A DNA stretch of 64,000 nucleotides from Proteus vulgaris (GTDB taxonomy: Bacteria; Pseudomonadota; Gammaproteobacteria; Enterobacterales; Enterobacteriaceae): assembly GCF_033708015.1 (NCBI RefSeq), contig NZ_CP137920.1:1860001-1924000 (forward strand). The letters are read 5' to 3'. Both the position numbers and the translations under genes were made by a program. Position 1 is the first letter of the stretch, and every line of letters starts with the position of its first letter. This document shows positions 10,666 through 19,729 of this stretch, in pieces. The notes beneath the pieces are model-generated. The model saw nothing but the letters and a program-made list of their open reading frames with translations, was not told the DNA's origin and made no database searches.

Positions 10666-10983
10666 GTGAAAAAAGTCCTACTTTTTATTTTGGTTATTCT
10701 TGTTCTTGCCATCGTGGTGATTGCCATGACTTTAGGCACAAATAACGATCAGGTAGTCACATTTAATTACCTTATTGCTCAAGGTGAATATCGGATTTCT
10801 ACCTTGTTAGCGACCTTGTTTGGTGGAGGTTTTATACTTGGCTGGATTGTCAGTGGTGTTTTTTATCTACGTGTACGTTTATCACTAGGTAGAGCGAAAC
10901 GTAAAATAAAACGCCTTGAAAGCGCCCAAGCAAAACAAGAAAACCAAGAAAGTCGCCCAACGGTTGCTTCTGCTACGAAATAA
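10666..10983 (+). CDS. lapA: Lipopolysaccharide assembly protein A (LapA/YciS)
   Basis: 105 aa from a GTG start with AAAGGAA 5 bp upstream. Two membrane segments (about residues 4-24 and 44-68) precede a charged coiled-coil tail, as in E. coli LapA. It is an inner-membrane partner of LapB, which controls LPS synthesis through FtsH-mediated LpxC turnover. lapB begins 12 bp after its stop, so the two are co-transcribed. Confidence 0.95.
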   Translation: MKKVLLFILVILVLAIVVIAMTLGTNNDQVVTFNYLIAQGEYRISTLLATLFGGGFILGWIVSGVFYLRVRLSLGRAKRKIKRLESAQAKQENQESRPTVASATK

Positions 10984-10995
10984 GGACGATAGCTG

Positions 10996-12165
10996 ATGCT
11001 AGAATTGCTGTTTCTGTTATTACCTGTCGCTGCGGCTTACGGCTGGTATATGGGGCGTCGTGGCGCTCAACAGGATAAACAGCAGAACGCCGATCGCCTG
11101 TCACGTGAATATGTGGCGGGTGTAAACTTTTTACTTTCTGATCAGCAAGATAAAGCGGTTGATCTTTTCCTCGAAATGCTTAAAGAAGATAGTTCTGCTT
11201 TTGAAGCCCATCTTACTTTAGGTAATCTTTTTCGCTCTCGTGGCGAAGTCGAGCGTGCTATTCGTATCCACCAATCATTAATGGAAAGTGCCGCACTTTC
11301 CTTTGATCAACGTCTACTCGCTGTTCAACAGTTAGGTCGTGACTATGTAGCGGCTGGTGTTTACGATCGTGCTGAGAATATGTTTCAGCAACTTATTGAT
11401 GAACAAGAATTTCGTCAAAGCGCACTGCAGTCTTTACTCGCGATTTACCAGTTAACTAGCGATTGGGGAAAAGCCATAGAGACGGCTGAAAAATTGGTTA
11501 AATTAGGTCAGCATGAATTAAAAGAACAAATTTCACATTTTTATTGTGAATTGGCACTTCAAGAAATGAGCAGTGATAATCTTGATAGCGCGCTTAGTTT
11601 GTTGCAAAAAGCAGGGCAAATGGATCCCCTCTGCGCTCGTGTTTCAATTATGTATGGTCGTATCTATATTGCTCGTGATGATAAACAAAAAGCTATCGAT
11701 GTTTTAATGAAAGTGATTGAGCAAGATAAAGAGATGGTCAGTGAAACCTTGCCTATGCTTTTTGAATGTTTCCAGGCTCAAAACGATACTTCTCGTTGGG
11801 AAACCTATTTACGTCAATGTGTGGATAGTAATTGTGGTGCGATCGCAGAGCTTTACCTTGCGGATATTATTGAAGCTAAAGAAGGTATTGAAGCGGCTCA
11901 GTTATATATTAATCGTCAATTAGAGCGTCATCCCACAATGCGTCTGTTCTATCGTTTAATGCGTTACCATTTAGCTGAAGCAGAAGAAGGACGTGCCAAA
12001 GAGAGTCTTATCTTATTGCGCTATATGGTAGGTGAACAAATTCGCACGAAACCCGATTATCGTTGCCATAAATGTGGTTTTACTTCTCATGCATTATATT
12101 GGCATTGTCCATCCTGTCGTTCATGGGATACCGTTAAACCTATTCGCGGTTTAGATGGTCAGTGA
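10996..12165 (+). CDS. lapB: Lipopolysaccharide assembly protein B (LapB/YciM)
   Basis: 389 aa. An N-terminal membrane anchor (MLELLFLLLPVAAAYGWYMG) holds a cytoplasmic domain of tetratricopeptide repeats (about residues 35-330) ending in a rubredoxin-like zinc ribbon with C357, C360, C371 and C374 (CHKCGFTS, HCPSC), the same positions as E. coli. LapB couples LPS synthesis to FtsH proteolysis of LpxC. It is the second gene of lapAB. The TGA stop lies inside the 5' arm of a terminator hairpin. Confidence 0.97.
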   Translation: MLELLFLLLPVAAAYGWYMGRRGAQQDKQQNADRLSREYVAGVNFLLSDQQDKAVDLFLEMLKEDSSAFEAHLTLGNLFRSRGEVERAIRIHQSLMESAALSFDQRLLAVQQLGRDYVAAGVYDRAENMFQQLIDEQEFRQSALQSLLAIYQLTSDWGKAIETAEKLVKLGQHELKEQISHFYCELALQEMSSDNLDSALSLLQKAGQMDPLCARVSIMYGRIYIARDDKQKAIDVLMKVIEQDKEMVSETLPMLFECFQAQNDTSRWETYLRQCVDSNCGAIAELYLADIIEAKEGIEAAQLYINRQLERHPTMRLFYRLMRYHLAEAEEGRAKESLILLRYMVGEQIRTKPDYRCHKCGFTSHALYWHCPSCRSWDTVKPIRGLDGQ

Positions 12166-12182
12166 CGATGTCACTTTTTTAA
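12161..12182 (+). terminator. Terminator hairpin containing the lapB stop codon
   Basis: AGTGAC (12161-12166), loop GAT, GTCACT (12170-12175) then a T-run. The lapB stop codon TGA is at 12163-12165, within the stem, so a ribosome terminating there would cover the hairpin. pyrF starts 29 bp downstream of the T-run. Confidence 0.65.
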
Positions 12183-12210
12183 TAGTCTCTCTATAAATAA
12201 AGGCCCTAAA

Positions 12211-12945
12211 ATGTCATTTCATTGTGATAAAAAATCGCCCGAGCTTACCTGCGCGCCCGTTATTGTGGCACTAGACTATGAAGACCAAAAAAGTGCATTA
12301 GATTTTGCACAGCGTATCGATCCCTCATCTTGTCGTTTAAAAATTGGTAAAGAAATGTTTACCCGTTTTGGACCTCAATTTGTGACTCAATTACAAAAAG
12401 AAGGGTTTGATATTTTCTTAGATTTAAAATTTCATGATATTCCCAATACCGTTGCAAGAGCTGTCGCCGCGGCTGCTGATTTAGGTGTATGGATGGTTAA
12501 TGTCCATGCGAGTGGTGGAAGTCGTATGATGCGAGCAGCTAAAGAGAGTCTTGCTGTATTTGGTAAAGATGCACCACTTTTAACGGCGGTGACGGTACTG
12601 ACCAGCATGGATCAATCTGATTTAATTGAATTGGGAATAACATTGACACCTGCAGAACAGGCAGAACGTTTAGCGTTACTGACAAAATCTTGTGGTCTTG
12701 ATGGTGTCGTCTGCTCTGCACATGAAGCAACGCGTTTTAAACAGGTTTGTGGTGACGATTTCTTATTAGTCACGCCGGGGATCCGTCCAGCAGGAAGTGA
12801 TGTTGGCGATCAGCGTCGCGTAATGACACCAGAGCAAGCTATTGCAGCCGGTGTTGATTATATGGTGATTGGACGTCCAATTACACGTAGTGATGATCCA
12901 CTAGAAACGTTGCAACAAATTAATCGTTCTATACAAGGTATGTAA
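12211..12945 (+). CDS. pyrF: Orotidine 5'-phosphate decarboxylase
   Basis: 244 aa. Final step of UMP synthesis, decarboxylation of OMP. The catalytic cluster [11 protein letters not shown] contains D71, K73 and D76; the phosphate-binding end has TPGIRP and VIGRPIT. The TIM-barrel length is normal. It lies 6 bp upstream of yciH and is co-transcribed with it, as in E. coli. Whether it has its own promoter in the short gap after lapB or depends on read-through of the lapB hairpin cannot be told from sequence. Confidence 0.97.
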   Translation: MSFHCDKKSPELTCAPVIVALDYEDQKSALDFAQRIDPSSCRLKIGKEMFTRFGPQFVTQLQKEGFDIFLDLKFHDIPNTVARAVAAAADLGVWMVNVHASGGSRMMRAAKESLAVFGKDAPLLTAVTVLTSMDQSDLIELGITLTPAEQAERLALLTKSCGLDGVVCSAHEATRFKQVCGDDFLLVTPGIRPAGSDVGDQRRVMTPEQAIAAGVDYMVIGRPITRSDDPLETLQQINRSIQGM

Positions 12946-12950
12946 TTAAC

Positions 12951-13274
12951 ATGGATAATAACTCTCGTTTGGTTTATTCCACAGATACGGGGCGCATAAA
13001 AGAAGAAGAACAAAAGCCAACTCGTCCTGCTGGTGATGGTATTGTACGTATTCAGCGCCAAACTAGTGGCCGTAAAGGCAAAGGCGTTTGCGTTGTTTCA
13101 GGTATTGATCTTGATGATGCAGAGTTAACTAAACTCGCAGCTGAGCTGAAGAAAAAATGCGGCTGTGGCGGTAGTGTTAAAGACGGTTTAATTGAAATTC
13201 AAGGTGATAAACGTGATTTAATTAAATCACTATTAGAAGCCAAAGGAATGAAAGTTAAGCTTGCTGGTGGTTGA
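12951..13274 (+). CDS. yciH: SUI1/eIF1-family translation-associated protein YciH
   Basis: 107 aa. The SUI1 fold covers about residues 30-105 (VRIQRQTSGRKGKGVCVVSG, KKKCGCGGSVKDG, IEIQGDKRD). It is the bacterial homologue of eIF1; the E. coli protein can affect initiation fidelity in vitro. It follows pyrF by 5 bp and ends the unit with a terminator. In E. coli osmB comes next; here osmB is at 41.7 kb. Confidence 0.95.
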   Translation: MDNNSRLVYSTDTGRIKEEEQKPTRPAGDGIVRIQRQTSGRKGKGVCVVSGIDLDDAELTKLAAELKKKCGCGGSVKDGLIEIQGDKRDLIKSLLEAKGMKVKLAGG

Positions 13275-13305
13275 TTTCACGAGCTAGCAATGAAATGAAT
13301 AATGG

Positions 13306-13341
13306 TGCGCTGATTTTTTATTGAGATCAGCGCATTTTTTA
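13306..13341 (+). terminator. Terminator of pyrF-yciH
   Basis: TGCGCTGAT (13306-13314) pairs with ATCAGCGCA (13326-13334), 11-nt loop, then TTTTTT. Confidence 0.9.
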
Positions 13342-13375
13342 TTGTTATGAATAGATGTGTTTTTAAAGGTATTTT

Positions 13376-13786
13376 ATGAAAGCGTATTTAATGGCAGTTG
13401 TACTGTTATATTCTTCTGTGCTTTTTGCAGAAAACAAGATTGAGAACGTGGTTGTTCATGATAAATATTGCTCTTCACCAGAACAAACTATGGATGAAGT
13501 CTTTGAGAATGGGGCACTAACATATTGTGCTTATGCCGGGCTTTCAATTGTAGATGCATATAAAAAATATGTTAATGAGCATGATGAAGATTATCTCGTA
13601 AAAACCATTAAGGTGAATAACAACATCCAAAAAGAGTATTTAAAAGACAGTGTTTCTGTTGATTATAAATGGGAAAATTCGAAGAAATTAATGATAGAAC
13701 AGCAGTTTGCAGGTGGTTTTACGGAACTTGTATTAGAAGAAGATACGACAGGCACTAAAATTACCATTACAGGCCATCCTGATTAA
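13376..13786 (+). CDS. Small secreted protein of unknown function
   Basis: 136 aa with a signal peptide (about residues 1-18, cut near LFA/EN). The mature part is acidic and has two cysteines (DKYCSSPEQ and LTYCAYAG) that could form one disulfide in the periplasm. No family recognised. AAAGGT lies 6 bp before the ATG. It stands alone between two terminators, so it is probably its own unit. Confidence 0.75.
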   Translation: MKAYLMAVVLLYSSVLFAENKIENVVVHDKYCSSPEQTMDEVFENGALTYCAYAGLSIVDAYKKYVNEHDEDYLVKTIKVNNNIQKEYLKDSVSVDYKWENSKKLMIEQQFAGGFTELVLEEDTTGTKITITGHPD

Positions 13787-13822
13787 TTTTGACTAAAATA
13801 GCGAGTTTATAAGTAAAATTAT

Positions 13823-13844
13823 AGGTGACACTGTCACCTTTTTT
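13823..13844 (+). terminator. Terminator of the small secreted protein gene
   Basis: AGGTGAC (13823-13829), loop ACT, GTCACCT (13833-13839), followed by TTTTT. The T-run favours the plus strand; kptA converges from the right. Confidence 0.85.
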
Positions 13845-13854
13845 ATGTTTGATT

Positions 13855-14403
13855 CTATTCTTTTTCATCGATTCTTAGATATTTTACTGGCACTGAACGT
13901 GTTAGCCAAACACCGTTATCTGCTTGATAAAATTCAAAACCTTCACTAAACATTTTTCCACTATCTACGCTTAAAACAATGGATTTTCCATGACGATTGC
14001 CGACATTCACTGCTGTTTTATAATCTTGTGAAAGATGAACATATTGACGACCATTAGGTATTAAACCTTGTTTAAAAATACTATCGATAAAGCGAGTTGC
14101 TGTACCGTGAAAAAGTATTTTAGGGGGAGTAATCGCTGGGTAGTCAATAGTGGTTTTAAGGGAGTGGCCTTGAACGGCGCGGATAAAAAGGCCATCTTCT
14201 GAAATAGCAAAACGTTTTTTATCATTGGTTTTTACAACGTCTTTAATTAATTTAAGAGTGAGCGGTGTTCCATTTTTCTGTGCTAATAGGATTAATTTTG
14301 ATATTTCACCCCATCCTTGCTCATCCAATGTTAAACCGATACTTTCAGGGGCATGACGTAAGATATAGCTTAAAAAACGACTAATTTGTACTTTGTCTTT
14401 CAT
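13855..14403 (-). CDS. kptA: RNA 2'-phosphotransferase (Tpt1/KptA family)
   Basis: 182 aa. The N-terminal winged-helix part has SRFLSYILRHAPESIGL and RAVQGHS; the ADP-ribosyltransferase-like C-terminal part has LFHGT and GRQYVHLS. These carry the family R-H-R-R type catalytic residues. The enzyme moves an internal RNA 2'-phosphate to NAD. Its bacterial role is unclear because bacteria lack the yeast-type tRNA splicing that creates the substrate. Monocistronic. Confidence 0.92.
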   Translation of the reverse strand: MKDKVQISRFLSYILRHAPESIGLTLDEQGWGEISKLILLAQKNGTPLTLKLIKDVVKTNDKKRFAISEDGLFIRAVQGHSLKTTIDYPAITPPKILFHGTATRFIDSIFKQGLIPNGRQYVHLSQDYKTAVNVGNRHGKSIVLSVDSGKMFSEGFEFYQADNGVWLTRSVPVKYLRIDEKE

Positions 14404-14524
14404 TGAGTTAATCCATTTATTCGTTATTAAATTTATGATGCGAAAAAAATCACCTATGCATCATAAAAACATTTCCTTTTTTAAGGTTTTCTTTTATCGC
14501 TAGGTTTGACTAGACATTAAAGAT

Positions 14525-14560
14525 ATAAAAAAGCTGATAATTCTAAGTGAACTATCAGCT
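14525..14560 (-). terminator. Terminator of rnb
   Basis: On the minus strand AGCTGATA (14560-14553), 13-nt loop, TATCAGCT (14539-14532), then TTTTTATATC. Confidence 0.85.
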
Positions 14561-14585
14561 CTATTGTACACCGATTTAAGTCTTA

Positions 14586-16532
14586 TTAGATAGGACGAGC
14601 AACGATATTACGTGTTTCTAGTTTTACATCTTCAATGCGAACAGGAATGATATCATTAAGTTTATAAGCTGTTTCGCCTTTCACAATGACGGTGCCTGTT
14701 TCTTGGCTACATTGGATTTCATCACGTACGGCATGTAAGAATGGCGCAGGAATAAAGGCAACCGCACCATTTTCAACGAGACGAACACGAACACCACCAC
14801 GAGTAATATCGATAATTTCTGCATTAAATGGTGTTTCAGTGCCTGCAAAAGGTTTTAAGAAACGTGCATATAACCAATCACCCACATCACGCTCCGCCAT
14901 ACGGTTAGCTCGACGACGCTCCGCAATACGAATACCATCTTCTTCTTGTGGTTTCTCAGCGCTTTCTTTGCTGATAATCGCTTTGAGCAAACGGTGATTT
15001 AAAATATCACTGTACTTACGGATTGGTGAAGTCCATGTCGCATAAGCGTCTAACCCTAAACCAAAGTGAGGTCCAGGCTCTGCTTTGATTTCAGCAAAGT
15101 TTTGGAAGCGACGAATACGACTATCAAGGAATTGATTTGGCTGATTATCGAGTTCACGACGCAATTGGCAGAAACCTTCGAGTGTTAATAAACGTTCAGA
15201 CGTCGTTTCAATCCCGTTATCTTTTAAGGTTTGTACAACTTGATCGATATAAAGTGGATCAAAACCGGTATGAACGTTGTAAACGCCAAAACCTAAGTTT
15301 TTCGCCAATACTTTTGCGGCACAGATATTGGCAGTGATCATTGCTTCTTCAACAATGCGGTTTGCGATACGGCGTTTTTCAGCAACGATATCTAAAACAT
15401 TGCCACTATCATCAAGAATAAAACGGTAATCAGGACGTTCTTTAAAGACCAGAGCATGTTTTTCACGCCATTCATGACGTTTTTCACACATCTCTTTTAA
15501 TAGCATGACTTGCTTATGAACCATCTCATTTTCAGGTTGCCATTGTGAATTTTCATCTTCTAACCAATCTGAAATGTTGTCATAAACCAGCTTAGCTTTT
15601 GATTCTACCCAGGCAGAGTAGAAGTGAATATCTTCAAGTAAACTACCATCTTCAGTGATATTGACTTGGCAAACTAATGCAGGGCGTTTTTCATTAGGGC
15701 GTAATGAGCAGAGATTATCTGACAGTTCGCGAGGTAACATCGGGATATTAAATCCCGGTAGATAATTAGTGAGCGCGCGTTGTGCAGCAATTTTATCTAA
15801 TTCACTGTTTGGCAGAATATAAGCCGTTGGATCGGCGATGGCGATAAATAACGTTAATTGACCGTTCTCTTCTTTACGAATAAAGAGCGCGTCATCCATA
15901 TCTTCTGTTGATGCACTGTCGATAGTGACAAAGGAGAGAGAAGTCAGATCTTCGCGAGGTAAAACGTCATGTAATGTTAGCGCTTCGTTCCCCATTTCAG
16001 GCGCATCACGTTCAAGTTGATGACGCATTAAGGTCACCCACCACGGCGCGAAGTGATCATCTTTATCCGTGATATAGTCGGTTATTTCTGCCTGAAATCC
16101 TTTATCACCTTTATTAAGTGGGTGTCGACGCATTACGGCAACAGCCCAATCTTGATCAACAAAGCTATGTGTTAAGCCTTGAGCTGGACGGCAAGGAATA
16201 GCATCTTTTAAAAGAGGGTGATCTGGGATTATCCACAGACGATTATCACCTTCTTTTTTCTGAATACGACCGACAAAACGCGTTAAGAAAGGTTCGACTA
16301 ATTCTTCAGGCTCAACCGATTCTTTATCGCCATTGGTATGAACGGCAGCAATAACTCGGTCGCCATGCATGACTTTTTTCATTTGCGGAGGGGGAATAAA
16401 ATAGCTTTTCTGACCATCAACTTCAAGGAAGCCAAAGCCTTTATCTGTTCCCTTTACAAGGCCTTCCACGCGCGGTGTCTGGGCATGGAGTTGCTGTTTT
16501 AGCTGTGCAAGCAGCGGATTGTCTTGAAACAT
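14586..16532 (-). CDS. rnb: Exoribonuclease II
   Basis: 648 aa from the ATG at 16532, preceded by GGAA at good spacing and giving [16 protein letters not shown] exactly like E. coli RNase II. The open frame extends 34 codons further upstream but those residues have no family match. Domains: cold-shock-like RNA-binding (about 20-170), RNB catalytic domain with metal-binding acids in [14 protein letters not shown], and a C-terminal S1 domain (about 560-645). It degrades single-stranded RNA 3' to 5' processively. Confidence 0.96.
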   Translation of the reverse strand: MFQDNPLLAQLKQQLHAQTPRVEGLVKGTDKGFGFLEVDGQKSYFIPPPQMKKVMHGDRVIAAVHTNGDKESVEPEELVEPFLTRFVGRIQKKEGDNRLWIIPDHPLLKDAIPCRPAQGLTHSFVDQDWAVAVMRRHPLNKGDKGFQAEITDYITDKDDHFAPWWVTLMRHQLERDAPEMGNEALTLHDVLPREDLTSLSFVTIDSASTEDMDDALFIRKEENGQLTLFIAIADPTAYILPNSELDKIAAQRALTNYLPGFNIPMLPRELSDNLCSLRPNEKRPALVCQVNITEDGSLLEDIHFYSAWVESKAKLVYDNISDWLEDENSQWQPENEMVHKQVMLLKEMCEKRHEWREKHALVFKERPDYRFILDDSGNVLDIVAEKRRIANRIVEEAMITANICAAKVLAKNLGFGVYNVHTGFDPLYIDQVVQTLKDNGIETTSERLLTLEGFCQLRRELDNQPNQFLDSRIRRFQNFAEIKAEPGPHFGLGLDAYATWTSPIRKYSDILNHRLLKAIISKESAEKPQEEDGIRIAERRRANRMAERDVGDWLYARFLKPFAGTETPFNAEIIDITRGGVRVRLVENGAVAFIPAPFLHAVRDEIQCSQETGTVIVKGETAYKLNDIIPVRIEDVKLETRNIVARPI

Positions 16533-16646
16533 ATTTTTCCGGAAAGTCGGCAGTTTTAATAATAAAAAGTGGGCAATAGTTTTATTCGATTGTGTGTAGT
16601 GACGCAAGTAATATTGCATCAGAAAAACAGACAAATCGGTAAAAAA

Positions 16647-17285
16647 TTATTCAGGATCTGTTTTTTCTTTAAATTCACAAAGATCTTCAATAATACAAGA
16701 GCCACACCGTGGTTTTCGTGCAATACAGGTATAACGACCATGAAGAATAAGCCAATGGTGACAATCAACTTTAAATTCTGCCGGAACAACCTTTAAGAGT
16801 TTTTGTTCGACTTCATTGACATTCTTACCAGGGGCGAACCCTGTGCGATTACTCACTCTAAAGATATGTGTATCGACAGCGATGGTTGGCCAGCCAAATG
16901 CGGTGTTTAAAACAACATTGGCAGTTTTACGACCGACGCCAGGTAAGGCTTCGAGTGCTTCTCTGTTTTCAGGAACTTCACTGTTATGCTTATCGACTAA
17001 AATTTGACATGTTTTAATGACATTTTCAGCTTTAGTATTATATAGACCAATGGTTTTAATGTATTTCTTAAGACCATCGACGCCTAAAGTCAACATTGCT
17101 TGTGGTGTGTTGGCAACAGGGTAGAGTTTAGCTGTTGCCTTATTAACACTCACATCGGTGGCTTGTGCAGAGAGTAATACGGAGATCAATAGTTCAAACG
17201 GAGAGTCAAATTTTAGCTCTGTCGTTGGTTGCGGATTGTTATCACGCAACCGAGTTAGAATTTCAATACGTTTTGCTTGATTCAT
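16647..17285 (-). CDS. nth: Endonuclease III (DNA glycosylase/AP lyase)
   Basis: 212 aa from the ATG at 17285 (a GTG nine bases upstream is less likely because E. coli Nth starts MNKAKRLEIL). Helix-hairpin-helix LPGVGRKTANVV carries catalytic K120; D138 follows in VDTHIFRV. The 4Fe-4S ligands are C187, C194, C197 and C203. It excises oxidised pyrimidines in base-excision repair. It is the last gene of the rsx operon, starting 12 bp after the rsxE stop. Confidence 0.96.
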   Translation of the reverse strand: MNQAKRIEILTRLRDNNPQPTTELKFDSPFELLISVLLSAQATDVSVNKATAKLYPVANTPQAMLTLGVDGLKKYIKTIGLYNTKAENVIKTCQILVDKHNSEVPENREALEALPGVGRKTANVVLNTAFGWPTIAVDTHIFRVSNRTGFAPGKNVNEVEQKLLKVVPAEFKVDCHHWLILHGRYTCIARKPRCGSCIIEDLCEFKEKTDPE

Positions 17286-17297
17286 TATGCTCACAAA

Positions 17298-18002
17298 TTA
17301 GTTTTTAACAATATGACTACCACAGCCTTGTGCTTTTTCGTAAGTTTTCGTTGTCGAAGCGCTGCGTTTTTTCTGTCTTTCATCAATGAGGTATTTTGCT
17401 GCTAGCATAAAGCCTAAACCGATAAAAGCACCCGGTGGTAAAATGGCAAGCAAGAAAGGAGAGTCTAAATGTACTATCTCAATTCTTAATACTCGTGCCC
17501 ATTCACCTAATAGCAAATCAGCCCCGTCAAATAATGTCCCGTTACCTAACACTTCACGTATAGCACCTAAAACAAAGAGTGCGGCAGTTGCACCTAATCC
17601 CATTGCTAGACCATCAATAGCAGAAGGAAAAACTTCATTTTTAGCGGCAAAAGCTTCAGCACGACCAATAACAATACAGTTAGTGACGATCAAGGGAATG
17701 AAGATCCCTAAAGATTGATATAAGCCATAGGCGTATGCGTTGATCAGTAATTGCACAGCACTGACGACTGACGCAATTATCATAACATAAATTGGGATAC
17801 GAATTTCAGAGGGAACCCAACGACGTAAGCTAGAAACGGCGACATTGGTGCAAAATAGGACTAATGTTGTCGCAATACCTAAGCCTAAGGCGTTTGTTGC
17901 TGTTGAGGAAACAGCAAGTAAAGGGCACAACCCAAGTAATTGCACTAAAGCCGAGTTATTTTTCCATAATCCTTGAGAAAAGAGCTCTTTAATTGAGTTC
18001 AT
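17298..18002 (-). CDS. rsxE: Electron transport complex subunit RsxE (RnfE)
   Basis: 234 aa from ATG 18002, which directly follows the rsxG stop and aligns with E. coli RsxE; the frame extends five codons upstream. Multi-pass inner-membrane protein (about six helices) paired with RsxA, with conserved [10 protein letters not shown] and PLIVTNCIV cysteines that bind an intramembrane iron centre in Rnf complexes. The Rsx/Rnf complex moves electrons from NADH to reduce SoxR and other acceptors, coupled to ion flow. Confidence 0.95.
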   Translation of the reverse strand: MNSIKELFSQGLWKNNSALVQLLGLCPLLAVSSTATNALGLGIATTLVLFCTNVAVSSLRRWVPSEIRIPIYVMIIASVVSAVQLLINAYAYGLYQSLGIFIPLIVTNCIVIGRAEAFAAKNEVFPSAIDGLAMGLGATAALFVLGAIREVLGNGTLFDGADLLLGEWARVLRIEIVHLDSPFLLAILPPGAFIGLGFMLAAKYLIDERQKKRSASTTKTYEKAQGCGSHIVKN

Positions 18003-18003
18003 A

Positions 18004-18630
18004 TTAATTTGCCTCACAGACAGAGAGTGTATCGAGTTTCTCTGGTAAAGATTGTATTAACCATGCAGTACGCTTTGATGAGTTGACAACAGCGCGAGGG
18101 GTGATCGTCGCACCCGTAAATTGATCAAAATCTCCGCCATCTTTTTTTACTGCCCAGTGCGGATCGTTTTCACTGGAAATGAATTTATTACTCAGTGTTG
18201 TGATCCAATCCGAAATACGTGTTTCAATTTTATCTCCCAACCCTGGCGTCTCATTATGAGCCGTTACACGTACCCCAAGGACATTGCCTTTAAAGTCGGC
18301 GCCCACAAGAAGTTCAATGGCACCTGAATAGCCATCAGGTGCAGTAGATTCTAACGCAGCAGCAACAGGTTTACCGTCTAAACGGGCAACATACAGTTTA
18401 TGGGGCTTGGTATTACCTAATTCAGGCGCCGTAAGAAGATAGCAATCTTTGGAAAGTGAATTGTTATACATTGCTTGGGGGATCACTTGATCTAATAGTT
18501 TTTGTTTCTCTAAAGCCACTTGTTCTGCGATGGTATTTTCTGTGAGGTGATAGACCACAGCAGTTAAACCCGTCGTACAAGCTGCAAAGATAGCTAATGT
18601 GAGTCCATGGCGTTTTAAGATTTCGATCAT
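18004..18630 (-). CDS. rsxG: Electron transport complex subunit RsxG (RnfG)
   Basis: 208 aa from ATG 18630 (GGAG 7 bp upstream; an adjacent ATG at 18633 is also possible). The frame continues 40 codons upstream into rsxD sequence, which is not coding in this frame. One N-terminal membrane helix holds a periplasmic FMN-binding domain; FMN is attached to the threonine of [11 protein letters not shown]. The overlap-free order D-G-E is the standard rsx order. Confidence 0.95.
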   Translation of the reverse strand: MIEILKRHGLTLAIFAACTTGLTAVVYHLTENTIAEQVALEKQKLLDQVIPQAMYNNSLSKDCYLLTAPELGNTKPHKLYVARLDGKPVAAALESTAPDGYSGAIELLVGADFKGNVLGVRVTAHNETPGLGDKIETRISDWITTLSNKFISSENDPHWAVKKDGGDFDQFTGATITPRAVVNSSKRTAWLIQSLPEKLDTLSVCEAN

Positions 18631-18646
18631 CATTTTCTCCTTGGTA

Positions 18647-19723
18647 TTAATGCCCGTAAACACGAGGGCGTGTATAGCTATCAATAAGAGGTACAGCGAT
18701 ATTGGCAAGTAATACAGAGAAAGCGACGGCATCGGGATATCCGCCATAAACACGAATAATCCAAACTAATAAACCAATCATTCCCGCATAAATTAAACGG
18801 CCTTTAGGCGTTGTTGAGGCACTAACCGGATCAGTAGCAATAAAAAATGCGCCTAACATGGTGGCTCCAGAGAAAATCTGTAATAGCGGTTGTGAGTAAC
18901 GTGTGGGATCAATACCCCAGCTAATAACCGAACAGAGCGCTAATACAGAAATCATCGCAACAGGGATATGCCAGCTAATAATGCGTTTATAGAGCAGGAT
19001 TAATCCACCAAATAAATAAGCTACATTCACCCATTGCCAACCAATACCGGCAAATTCACCTTGTAAAATAGGAGTCGCTAAGACTTCATCAATAGGATGA
19101 GTGAGTAAGCCAGTTTTAAAGCTATCAAGCGGTGTTGCTTGTGTAATGCCATCAACAGAGCGTCTTAAATCTTCAAGTGTTACGCCAGATGATGTTTGCC
19201 CTGTAAAGAAGATACTTAAACTATCCATGACATTATAAGAGACAGCTTGTAGTTCAACAGGGGGCATCCAAGATGTCATTTGTACGGGGAAAGAGATCAG
19301 TAAAACCACATACCCCACCATAGCAGGGTTAAATGGATTTTGTCCTAAGCCACCATAAATATGTTTTGCGATAACAATGGCGACGAAAGTACCTAAAACA
19401 ATGATCCACCACGGGGCTAAAGGCGGAATACTAATGGCAAGCAATACACCCGTTAACAGCGCTGAATTGTCTTTTAGGTAAAGTAAGGGATCTTCTTTTT
19501 TGAGCTTTACGCAGAGTGTTTCAGTGACAAGAGCCACGATAATCGCTAACACAATTTGGTAAATAGTGCCTAAACCAAAGAAATAGATTTGGCTTAAGAT
19601 CCCCGGTAGTGCGGCTAATGTTACCCATAGCATCACTTGGCTGGTGGATTGTTGGTTATGCGTAAAAGGTGAACTCGCAATTTTTAATTTACTATTGTTA
19701 TTTTGTATTGGTCTGAATTTCAT
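18647..19723 (-). CDS. rsxD: Electron transport complex subunit RsxD (RnfD)
   Basis: 358 aa, multi-pass membrane subunit of the NQR2/RnfD/RsxD family. The segment [10 protein letters not shown] contains the threonine that carries covalent FMN in the family; [15 protein letters not shown] and [12 protein letters not shown] are conserved. Six bp separate it from the rsxC stop. Length is close to E. coli RsxD. Confidence 0.96.
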   Translation of the reverse strand: MKFRPIQNNNSKLKIASSPFTHNQQSTSQVMLWVTLAALPGILSQIYFFGLGTIYQIVLAIIVALVTETLCVKLKKEDPLLYLKDNSALLTGVLLAISIPPLAPWWIIVLGTFVAIVIAKHIYGGLGQNPFNPAMVGYVVLLISFPVQMTSWMPPVELQAVSYNVMDSLSIFFTGQTSSGVTLEDLRRSVDGITQATPLDSFKTGLLTHPIDEVLATPILQGEFAGIGWQWVNVAYLFGGLILLYKRIISWHIPVAMISVLALCSVISWGIDPTRYSQPLLQIFSGATMLGAFFIATDPVSASTTPKGRLIYAGMIGLLVWIIRVYGGYPDAVAFSVLLANIAVPLIDSYTRPRVYGH

Positions 19724-19729
19724 CTGTGA

